NCBI GenBank assembly: GCA_016708845.1
Contig: JADJFB010000035.1
Span: forward strand, 1-51,262
Direction: 5' to 3'
DNA: 51,262 nucleotides
DNA from: Bacteroidota bacterium
Lineage (GTDB): Bacteria > Bacteroidota > Bacteroidia > B-17B0 > Aurantibacillaceae
In this document: piece by piece, positions 43,624 through 50,435 of the stretch
Numbering within the stretch: the first letter of the stretch is position 1
Layout of the letters: each line of letters starts with the position of its first letter
Translations under genes and position numbers: made by a program
Notes under the pieces: model-generated
What the model was told of the DNA's origin: nothing
Database searches by the model: none
The model's input: only the letters and a program-made list of their open reading frames with translations

Positions 43624-44417
43624 TCAAATAATAAAGTTTCTTTTTGTGCTTCTTGCAACAATAAATTTATATCAATAAAGAGCTGATTGTTTTCTTCTTT
43701 ACAAATGATTTTAAATTTTTGATTAGCAAATTCGGTAACAATATCTGCTGATTGTTTAAAGAATTGAATAGATGTTGCAAAGGTTTCTTCTAAAGCTGGA
43801 TTCAGTTTTTTTAATTCAGGAATAATTTGGTGACGAATAAAATTACGTTTGTATTTTACCTCTTGGTTACTACTATCTTCTCTAAATAATAATTCATTTT
43901 TTTTTACATACTCTTTAATTTCCTCTTTAGTAGCAAATAATAGTGGTCTAATAATATCATGTTGTTTTTCTGGAATCCCTTGTAATCCTTTAATACCTGT
44001 GCCTCTTATTAAATTAACAAACACCGTTTCTACATTATCATTAGCGTGATGCGCTGTTAAAATATAATTAAAACCATGTTCTGCTTTCAATGTTTTAAAC
44101 CAATTATAGCGCAACTCACGAGCAGCCATTTGAATAGATAGTTTATGCTCAGCAGCATAGGTTTTTGTGTCAAAATAAATGACATGAAAAGGTGCACTGA
44201 TTGATTTTGCAAAGTTTTCACAAAAGGCTGTATCGTCTTTGGCTTCCTGACCTCTCAACTGAAAATTGCAATGTGCTAATTCGATATTATAACCTGCTTT
44301 GTTCAATAAATCAGCCAACACCACTGAATCTATTCCGCCGCTAAAAGCAACTAATAGTTTATCCGTTTTGCTAAAAAGCGTATTTTTATTGATATTTACT
44401 TCTAATCGTTTAAGCAC
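43578..44417 (-). CDS. tilS: tRNA(Ile)-lysidine synthase, catalytic N-terminal part (frameshifted tilS)
   Basis: This 279-residue frame has the PP-loop ATP pyrophosphatase motif SGGIDSVVL (26-34), then LAHCNFQLRGQEAKDD, TAHHANDNVETVFVNLIRGTGIKGL and IRPLL, the standard TilS catalytic domain. It ends with LKTLKQAKYSN, which is out of frame; the rest of the enzyme is in the neighbouring frame at 43084-43623. The start ATG at 44417 is divergent from the DUF1801 gene with only 20 bp between the two starts. A minus-strand TAAATTTG -7 box (44422-44429) lies 4 bp before the ATG. Confidence 0.9.
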   Translation of the reverse strand: MLKRLEVNINKNTLFSKTDKLLVAFSGGIDSVVLADLLNKAGYNIELAHCNFQLRGQEAKDDTAFCENFAKSISAPFHVIYFDTKTYAAEHKLSIQMAARELRYNWFKTLKAEHGFNYILTAHHANDNVETVFVNLIRGTGIKGLQGIPEKQHDIIRPLLFATKEEIKEYVKKNELLFREDSSNQEVKYKRNFIRHQIIPELKKLNPALEETFATSIQFFKQSADIVTEFANQKFKIICKEENNQLFIDINLLLQEAQKETLLFEWLYLKTLKQAKYSN

Positions 44418-44437
44418 ATTTCAAATTTACATTTATT

Positions 44438-45049
44438 ATGGCAAAAGTGAAACATAATCCTAATGCGGGAGCATTAATTGATGATGGCATATCAAAATTA
44501 GAACCCTTTGCTCAGGTTATTTGTAAGAGGTTGCGTCAATTGATTTTAAGCGCCGACCCAGAAATAATAGAAGATTGGAAATGGGGACCAAACTATTATT
44601 TAAACGGAATGGTTTGCGGTTATTGGGGATTTAAAAAGCATGTAAGTTTTGTGTTTTTTCAAGGTTCTTTATTGAAGGATAAGAAAAAGATTTTAATTGA
44701 AAACCCAGGAAACGTTCATAACCGCCACATTAAGTTTACAGATGTAAAACAAATTGACGATAAAGCAATTTTAGAATATTTATTTGAAGCGATTGATAAC
44801 AATAGAAAAGGGTTGAAAATTATTGAAACTAAAGATAAAACCATTGTTACTCCAGTTGATGCTGAAAAAGCTTTTAAAAAAGCAAAAGTCTTAGCCTATT
44901 TTGATTCCTTAGCATTCTCTCATCGCAAGGAATATGTTCAATGGATTGAGTCTGCAAAAAAGAAGAAACCAGAACAAAACGCATTGAACAGGCTATTGAG
45001 AAATTACTTGATAAACAGAGCATACATGCTAAATATAAAAAGTAATTAA
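44438..45049 (+). CDS. DUF1801/YdeI-like domain protein (C-terminus affected by a frameshift)
   Basis: This protein of about 203 residues has an N-terminal DUF1801 domain (about 15-110, LSADPEIIEDWKWGPNYY, CGYWGFKKHVSFVFFQGSLL) and a C-terminal YdeI/OmpD-associated helical region (AFKKAKVLAYFDSLAFSHRKEYVQWI). The last part, after SAKKKKPEQNA, is in the wrong frame. Adding one A to the six-A run at 44956-44961 gives EETRTKRIEQAIEKLLD, the classical family ending, and a stop at 45043-45045. The function of the family is unresolved, and it is probably cytoplasmic. Confidence 0.82.
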   Translation: MAKVKHNPNAGALIDDGISKLEPFAQVICKRLRQLILSADPEIIEDWKWGPNYYLNGMVCGYWGFKKHVSFVFFQGSLLKDKKKILIENPGNVHNRHIKFTDVKQIDDKAILEYLFEAIDNNRKGLKIIETKDKTIVTPVDAEKAFKKAKVLAYFDSLAFSHRKEYVQWIESAKKKKPEQNALNRLLRNYLINRAYMLNIKSN

Positions 45050-45119
45050 CTTACCTATCTTTTCACAAAGAAAAGGATAAATTAGCTGTTCAAAATTGAA
45101 AAAAGAAATTTAAACATAT

Positions 45120-46468
45120 ATGAGTACTCAAAAAAACATAACCGTAGTTGAGCCGGATTAGTAGGTTCTTTAGTATCTATTTATTTAGCAAAACGCGGAC
45201 ATAAAGTGGATATTTATGAACGTCGCCAAGATATGCGTAAAGCGGATATTATAGCTGGCCGTTCTATTAACTTAGCACTAAGCGACCGTGGATGGAGAGG
45301 TTTAGAAGGTGTGGGCATTGCTGATGAAATTAAAAAAATTGCCATCCCAATGTATGGTCGCTCTATTCACATGAAAGATGGTTCATCAACCTATCAAGCT
45401 TACGGTAAAGACAATCAAGCTATTTATTCAGTATCACGTGGTGGTATCAATATGCGATTGATGGATTTAGCAGAACAACAACCAAATGTGACCTTACATT
45501 TTGAAGAGCGCTGTGATAAACTAGATAGAAAAAAGAATGAGTTATCGTTTTTCAATACATCTACCAACAAAAGTACTGATGTAAAAAGCGATATTATATT
45601 AGGTTCTGATGGCGCCTTTAGTGCAGTGCGTACCCAAATGCAATTTCAATCGGATCGTTTTGATTATCAACAATTTTATATTGATGCAGGTTACAAAGAA
45701 TTAGTGATTCCTGCTGGACCCAATGGAGAACATTTAATAGAAAAAAATTGTCTTCATATTTGGCCTCGTGGTAGCTTTATGATGATTGCCTTACCAAATA
45801 TGGACGGTAGCTTTACTTGTACCTTGTTTTTTCAAATGGAAGGAAAAGTATCCTTTGATACCATCAAAACAAAAGAGGAAGTGATGGCATTCTTCAAACA
45901 AGAGTTTCCTGATGCAGTGCCTTTAATGCCAACTTTAATAGAAGACTGGATGACAAATCCAACATCAAGTTTAGTAACGGTAAAATGTAAACCTTGGGTG
46001 TGGGACGAAAAAATTGCTTTAATTAGCGATGCCGCTCATGCAATTGTTCCTTTTTACGGACAAGGGATGAACTGTGGTTTTGAAGACTGTGTGGTGTTAA
46101 ACGAATTAATGGATAAGCATGGTGATTTAAATGGCGCTTGCTTAAAAGAATACGAAACATTACGTAAACCTGATGGTGATGCGATTGCTGATTTAGCTAT
46201 TGCAAACTTTGTGGAGATGCGTGATAAAACTGCTGATAAAACCTTCTTATTACAAAAGAAAATTGAAGCTCACTTTAGTTCAAAGCATCCAGAAAAATGG
46301 ATCCCGTTATACAGTATGGTAACGTATAGTCCGCATATTAGATATAGCGAAGCTTTAGTGAACGGAAACAAACAACAAGCTATTATGGATAAAATTATGG
46401 CAATGCCAGACATTGAAGCGAAGTGGGATAGTGCAGAAGTAGAGCACGCGATTTTAAACTCTTTATAA
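45120..46468 (+). CDS. kmo: Kynurenine 3-monooxygenase (N-terminus affected by a frameshift)
   Basis: This FAD monooxygenase hydroxylates L-kynurenine in tryptophan breakdown or de novo NAD synthesis. The ATG at 45120 gives MSTQKNITVV, then one G is missing near 45150. With it, the Rossmann motif GAGLVGSLVSIYLAKRG is restored and joins the long frame (from 45206) at HKVDIYERRQDMRK. That frame has GRSINLALSDRGWRGL and the second FAD motif LISDAAHAIVPFYGQGMNCGFEDC. Its C-terminal region (FLLQKKIEAHFSSKHP, YSMVTYSPHIRY) is specific to this subfamily. No kynureninase or other pathway gene is in the window. MazG follows after 1 bp. Confidence 0.9.
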
Positions 46469-46469
46469 A

Positions 46470-47273
46470 ATGGACGAAAGACTAGTTGCCTTTGAACGAT
46501 TGTTGAACATCATGGATGACCTAAGAGCGAAATGCCCTTGGGATCAAAAACAAACCATGGAAACCTTGCGTCATTTAACGATTGAGGAAACTTATGAATT
46601 AAGTGATGCTATTTTAAAAGGCGATAAAAACGAAATTAAAAAAGAGATTGGAGATATTTTATTGCATTTGGTTTTCTATTCTAAAATAGGAAGCGAAACC
46701 AATGACTTTAATATCACAGATGTGATTAATTCCTTATGCGACAAAATGATTTTTCGTCACCCACATATTTATGGTGATGTGAAAGTAGCGAATGCAGAAG
46801 AAGTAACCACTAACTGGGAAAAACTCAAACAAAAAGAAGGAAACAAAGGAGCTTTATCTGGAGTGCCAAACAGTATGCCTTCCTTATTAAAAGCATTGCG
46901 TATACAAGATAAAGCCAGAGCTATTGGTTTTGATTGGGAAGATCCAAATCAAGTGTGGGAAAAGGTGCAGGAAGAATTAGGGGAGTTGCAAGTAGAAGTG
47001 GCTTCCATGAATTCAGCTAAAGATGAAGAATCGAAAAGTAAAATTCATTATAAATTAGAATCAGAATTGGGAGATGTATTATTTGCATTGATTAATTACG
47101 CACGATTTTTAAATATCAATTCGGAAGACGCTTTAGAAAAAACAAATAAAAAATTCATGTCTCGTTTTAATTACATGGAACAAAAAATTTTAGCACAAGG
47201 CAAAGCATTAGCTGATTGCTCTTTAGCTGAAATGGATGTGTTTTGGAACGAAGCTAAAAAGTTAGAAATTTGA
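46470..47273 (+). CDS. mazG: Nucleoside triphosphate pyrophosphohydrolase MazG
   Basis: This 267-residue all-alpha enzyme hydrolyses NTPs to NMP and PPi, possibly cleaning the nucleotide pool. It has two MazG repeats. The first (about 25-120) carries CPWDQKQTMETLRHLTIEETYEL and KEIGDILLHLVFYSKI with the metal-binding Glu/Asp residues. The second (about 155-250) has LGDVLFALINYARFLNI and NKKFMSRFNYMEQ. It starts 1 bp after kmo, so the two are co-transcribed. The length matches E. coli MazG. No mazEF toxin pair is linked. Confidence 0.94.
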   Translation: MDERLVAFERLLNIMDDLRAKCPWDQKQTMETLRHLTIEETYELSDAILKGDKNEIKKEIGDILLHLVFYSKIGSETNDFNITDVINSLCDKMIFRHPHIYGDVKVANAEEVTTNWEKLKQKEGNKGALSGVPNSMPSLLKALRIQDKARAIGFDWEDPNQVWEKVQEELGELQVEVASMNSAKDEESKSKIHYKLESELGDVLFALINYARFLNINSEDALEKTNKKFMSRFNYMEQKILAQGKALADCSLAEMDVFWNEAKKLEI

Positions 47274-47295
47274 AATTAGATTTAAGATTAGTAAA

Positions 47296-47329
47296 TAAAT
47301 CATAAATCTTATGTCTTAAATCATAAATC
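47296..47329. repeat. 13-bp direct repeat before the DUF6913-like gene
   Basis: TAAATCATAAATC occurs at 47296-47308 and again at 47317-47329, spaced 21 bp, in the gap after mazG. The second copy ends 6 bp before the GTG start. Confidence 0.65.
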
Positions 47330-47335
47330 ATTACA

Positions 47336-47851
47336 GTGTCACTACTAAACAACATAGCCAACTATTTACTTTCTTCAAAAGAAAGTGCCAAAGGCAATAA
47401 ACAATTTTTAAGTTGGAGTCAATTATCCAATGTATTAATTATTGCGTATGATAACCAATTGAGTAATGTGGTTGATTTTATTAATGCTTGTAAAAAAGAT
47501 AATATCAAAGTACATGTGGCAGTTATATTTGATGGTAAGCCCGAACAAACACCTAAACCAAATTTTGAGCACACGATATTAGATAAAAAACAATTCAATT
47601 TTTTTGAATTACCAACAGATCAAGCCATTCAAACATTAAGTTTAAAGCCAATTGATGCTTTGATTAATTTGGGCGATGCTGAACAAATAAAAACGATGGC
47701 TTTAAGTAAATTAGTGCCAGCTAAATGTAAAATCAGTCATTTTCAAAACTCAATTTTTGACATTAGCATTGATGGTGATCAAACAAATAATCCATCAAAA
47801 TTTTTAGAACAAGTAATTGTATATTTACACATGATTAAAACAACTAAATAA
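47336..47851 (+). CDS. DUF6913-like protein
   Basis: This 171-residue cytoplasmic protein has alternating strands and helices (SNVLIIAYDNQLSNVVDFIN, IKVHVAVIFDGKPEQT, IDALINLGDAEQIKTMALSKL) that resemble a small Rossmann-like domain. I recall a family of this shape upstream of dapA in other Bacteroidota (DUF6913), but I cannot confirm it from sequence alone. The start is GTG at 47336, since no ATG is close. Its stop overlaps the dapA start as TAATG, so the two are translationally coupled. Confidence 0.7.
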   Translation: MSLLNNIANYLLSSKESAKGNKQFLSWSQLSNVLIIAYDNQLSNVVDFINACKKDNIKVHVAVIFDGKPEQTPKPNFEHTILDKKQFNFFELPTDQAIQTLSLKPIDALINLGDAEQIKTMALSKLVPAKCKISHFQNSIFDISIDGDQTNNPSKFLEQVIVYLHMIKTTK

Positions 47852-48708
47852 TGGCTCAAGCAACAAATTTTACAGGAACTGGTGTGGCAATTGTAACACC
47901 ATTTACAACAAAAGGAGAAGTGGATTTTCCTGCATTAACAAAATTAGTAGAACATATTATAAAGGGTAGAGTAGAGTACATCGTGGTTTTAGGAACTACA
48001 GGCGAAACTGCTACTTTATCTAAAGAAGAAAAAAAACAAGTGATTGCTTGTATTGTGAAGGCAACTAAAAAACGTATTCCTTTAGTATTAGGAGTAGGTG
48101 GTAATAATACATCCGAATTAGTTGAGCAATTAAAGAAAGAGGATTTATCTGCTTTTGATGCCATTCTTTCTGTTTCTCCCTATTACAATAAACCTTCTCA
48201 AGAAGGTATTTACCAGCATTATAAAGCTATTTCAAAAGCTAGTCCATTACCAATTATTTTATATAATGTACCAGGTCGTACGGCTTCAAACATTGCTTGG
48301 GACACTACCATTCGTTTAGCAAAAGAATTTAAAAACATCATTGCTATTAAAGAAGCTAGCGGAAACATTGAGCAATGCATGAAAATTATTAAATACCGTC
48401 CTGATAATTTCTTAATTATCAGTGGTGATGATAACTTGACATTACCTTTAATTGCAAGTGGTGCAGATGGCGTTATATCAGTGGTTGCAAATGCTTATCC
48501 AAAAGATTTTAGTGATATGGTACGTTTTGCTTTGTTCCATGATTTAAAAAATGCACAAAAATTACATTACAAATTAATGGAAATTACCGAGCAATTATTT
48601 GCTGATGGTAATCCAGGCGGCGTAAAAGTAGTGCTAGCTCAAAAGAAAGTTACAGGTTCTTCTGTTCGATTACCATTAGTGGAACCTAACGATGCCGTAA
48701 AAAGCTAA
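47851..48708 (+). CDS. dapA: 4-hydroxy-tetrahydrodipicolinate synthase
   Basis: This 285-residue TIM-barrel aldolase condenses pyruvate and aspartate semialdehyde in lysine and diaminopimelate synthesis. The Schiff-base lysine is K167 in IAIKEASGN, the proton-relay tyrosine is Y138 in ILYNVPGRT, and the pyruvate-binding loop is GTTGETATLS (48-57). The length is typical. It is coupled to the DUF6913-like gene upstream (TAATG). The palindrome at 48739-48763 lies downstream, though its lack of a T run makes it a weak terminator. Confidence 0.95.
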   Translation: MAQATNFTGTGVAIVTPFTTKGEVDFPALTKLVEHIIKGRVEYIVVLGTTGETATLSKEEKKQVIACIVKATKKRIPLVLGVGGNNTSELVEQLKKEDLSAFDAILSVSPYYNKPSQEGIYQHYKAISKASPLPIILYNVPGRTASNIAWDTTIRLAKEFKNIIAIKEASGNIEQCMKIIKYRPDNFLIISGDDNLTLPLIASGADGVISVVANAYPKDFSDMVRFALFHDLKNAQKLHYKLMEITEQLFADGNPGGVKVVLAQKKVTGSSVRLPLVEPNDAVKS

Positions 48709-48738
48709 ATTGAAAAAGATTGCTTATTAATAAATATT

Positions 48739-48763
48739 AAGGTGTCGCATTTTGCGACACCTT
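48739..48763. promoter_or_regulatory. Perfect 25-bp palindrome upstream of the ORF6N gene
   Basis: AAGGTGTCGCA and TGCGACACCTT are exact inverted repeats around TTT. The palindrome ends 13 bp before the ATG of the ORF6N gene and begins 30 bp after dapA. It has no T tract, so it is a poor terminator. The 21-bp core (GGTGTCGCATTTTGCGACACC) recurs at 48989-49009 in reverse complement with one change. An operator or a leader hairpin are both possible. Confidence 0.7.
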
Positions 48764-48776
48764 GAAAATTTAAAAT

Positions 48777-49316
48777 ATGGTTAAAAAAGTAACTAATAGT
48801 ATAATTCCGAACGAAGTATTAATAAACAAAATATTTGTACTAAGAAATCAAAAAGTAATGCTAGATAGAGATTTAGCTGAACTTTATGGAGTAATTCCAA
48901 GGAGATTAAGAGAACAGGTAAAACGTAATATTAATAGCTTTCCAACTCATTTTATGTTTCAGCTTAATGAAAAGGAAGTTGAAATCATGGTGTCGCAAAA
49001 TGCGATACCTTCTACAAAACATTTAGGTGGCTCGTTACCATATGTCTTTACGGAACATGGAGTGTTAATGTTAGCTAATGTCTTAAAAAGTGAGCAAGCA
49101 ACATTGGTTAGTATTAAAATTATAGAGGTCTTTATTAAACTTAGGGAAATGTTGTTGGATAATACTGAATTACGTTTGGCTATAGAGAAACTTGAAAAGA
49201 AAACTGAAAATAACTCAAAAAACATAGAGATTGTATTTAGGTATTTTGATGAATTAATTGATAAAAAGCCAAAACCACGAAAACAAATAGGATATAAACT
49301 TCCAAAAAAGAAATAA
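48777..49316 (+). CDS. ORF6N (KilA-N/Bro-N-like) domain protein
   Basis: This 179-residue protein has the ORF6N domain in its first 110 residues (VMLDRDLAELYGVIPRRL, NINSFPTHFMFQLNEKEVE, LGGSLPYVFTEHGVLML). ORF6N/KilA-N domains are DNA-binding modules often carried by phage antirepressors and accessory genes. A helical C-terminus (about 115-170, LRLAIEKLEKKTENNSKNIE) may form a coiled coil, and a basic tail KPKPRKQIGYKLPKKK ends it. Residues M71-P78 are encoded by a near-copy of the upstream palindrome. No phage genes or toxin partner surround it. Its 5 bp distance to the transporter gene downstream suggests co-transcription. Confidence 0.85.
   Translation: MVKKVTNSIIPNEVLINKIFVLRNQKVMLDRDLAELYGVIPRRLREQVKRNINSFPTHFMFQLNEKEVEIMVSQNAIPSTKHLGGSLPYVFTEHGVLMLANVLKSEQATLVSIKIIEVFIKLREMLLDNTELRLAIEKLEKKTENNSKNIEIVFRYFDELIDKKPKPRKQIGYKLPKKK
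48989..49009. repeat. Intragenic near-copy of the upstream palindrome
   Basis: GGTGTCGCAAAATGCGATACC inside the ORF6N gene matches the reverse complement of the palindrome core at 48741-48761 in 20 of 21 bases, and is itself a near-palindrome. It encodes M-V-S-Q-N-A-I-P. Confidence 0.85.
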
Positions 49317-49321
49317 AATCT

Positions 49322-49885
49322 ATGTTAGAATTATTAAAACAACCTTGGCCTTGGTACGTTGCTGGTGTCCTTATTGGATTAACGGTCCCTGCGCTATTAT
49401 TAATAGGAAATAAATCTTTTGGGATTTCCTCTTCCTTGCGTCACATTTGTGCAGCTTGCATTCCTGCCAATATTAAATTCTTTCAATACGATTGGAAAAA
49501 AGAATCGTGGAATTTATTTTTTGTGGGTGGCGTTGCTTTTGGAGGCGTGATTGCTTCATTTGTTTTAACCAATCCAAATCCAATTGTTATTGCCGAAAGC
49601 ACCAAGGAGGCTTTAATGAATAATAACGTTAAAGATTTTGAACACTTATTACCAACTGATATTTTTAGTTGGAGCAGTTTGCTAACGCTTCGTGGTTTTA
49701 TATTTATGGTGGTTGGTGGTTTTATGGTTGGCTTTGGAACGCGCTATGCAGGTGGTTGCACAAGCGGACATGCCATTATGGGTTTATCGAATTTACAATT
49801 ACCATCCTTAATTGCAACCTGTTGTTTTATGATTGGTGGCTTTATTATGACCTGGTTAATCTTACCTTTTTTGTTAAATCTTTAA
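49322..49885 (+). CDS. YeeE/YedE family transporter subunit A
   Basis: This 187-residue membrane protein is of the YeeE/YedE (TsuA-like) sulphur-compound transporter family, which takes up thiosulphate or related species. It has about four membrane segments and the family motif GFGTRYAGGCTSGHAIMGL with the functional cysteine, plus RHICAACIPANIKFF near the N-terminus. The protein is half the usual length. The second half is the next gene, so the two form a two-subunit version of the pore (PmpA/PmpB-like). It begins 5 bp after the ORF6N gene. Confidence 0.86.
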   Translation: MLELLKQPWPWYVAGVLIGLTVPALLLIGNKSFGISSSLRHICAACIPANIKFFQYDWKKESWNLFFVGGVAFGGVIASFVLTNPNPIVIAESTKEALMNNNVKDFEHLLPTDIFSWSSLLTLRGFIFMVVGGFMVGFGTRYAGGCTSGHAIMGLSNLQLPSLIATCCFMIGGFIMTWLILPFLLNL

Positions 49886-49895
49886 TCAGAAAATC

Positions 49896-50396
49896 ATGGC
49901 AGCAGAAAATTTAAAAAATGTAGAAAATGATGAGTTTGAATTAAAGGCAACTTGCATTAACAATTCAGATATTAAAAAACCTTGGACAGCAAACTTAGTG
50001 TATGCATTTATAGGAATGTTATTTGGAATTGTGTTTGTGAAAGCAGAAATTGTTAGCTGGTTTCGTATTCAAGAAATGTTTCGATTTGAATCGTTTCACA
50101 TGTACGGCGTTATTGGAACAGCTGTTGTTGTTGGAATGATTTCGGTTTTCATCATAAAAAAATATAACATTAAAACCTTAGATGGTGAGCAAGTGATATT
50201 AACTCCTAAAACTAATAACAAAGGCGTTATTATTGGTGGTTTGATTTTTGGTTTAGGTTGGGCTATTACTGGAGCATGCCCCGGACCATTATTTGCGCAA
50301 ATAGGAAGTGGTTATACGGTTATTATCGTTACCTTTTTAAGTGCAGTAGCAGGTACTTGGGTGTATGGCTACTTTCAGGATAAATTGCCGCACTAA
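49896..50396 (+). CDS. YeeE/YedE family transporter subunit B (DUF6691-like)
   Basis: This 166-residue membrane protein is the partner of the preceding one. It has four hydrophobic segments (about 30-50, 70-90, 110-130, 137-155) and the family motif GLGWAITGACPGPLFAQIGSG with the second pore cysteine. It starts 10 bp after its partner, so they form an operon. The substrate is probably a reduced sulphur compound, inferred from the family. No sulphurtransferase or persulphide dioxygenase gene is visible within the window. Confidence 0.86.
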   Translation: MAAENLKNVENDEFELKATCINNSDIKKPWTANLVYAFIGMLFGIVFVKAEIVSWFRIQEMFRFESFHMYGVIGTAVVVGMISVFIIKKYNIKTLDGEQVILTPKTNNKGVIIGGLIFGLGWAITGACPGPLFAQIGSGYTVIIVTFLSAVAGTWVYGYFQDKLPH

Positions 50397-50405
50397 TATT
50401 TTTTA

Positions 50406-50431
50406 ACTTATAACTCAACACTTATAACTCA
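50406..50431. repeat. 12-bp direct repeat before the M42-type peptidase gene
   Basis: ACTTATAACTCA occurs at 50406-50417 and 50420-50431, in the 39 bp between the transporter and peptidase genes. The second copy ends 4 bp before the ATG. Confidence 0.65.
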
Positions 50432-50435
50432 TACT

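Noticed and set aside
46470..47273. mazG as part of a mazEF toxin locus
   Set aside because: No mazE or mazF gene is near; it follows kmo instead.
48739..48763. Simple terminator for dapA
   Set aside because: The stem is perfect, but no T tract follows on either strand and the core recurs inside the next gene, which a terminator would not explain.
48777..49316. Prophage or integrated element around the ORF6N gene
   Set aside because: Neighbours on both sides are ordinary housekeeping or transport genes, and no integrase, capsid or attachment repeat is visible.
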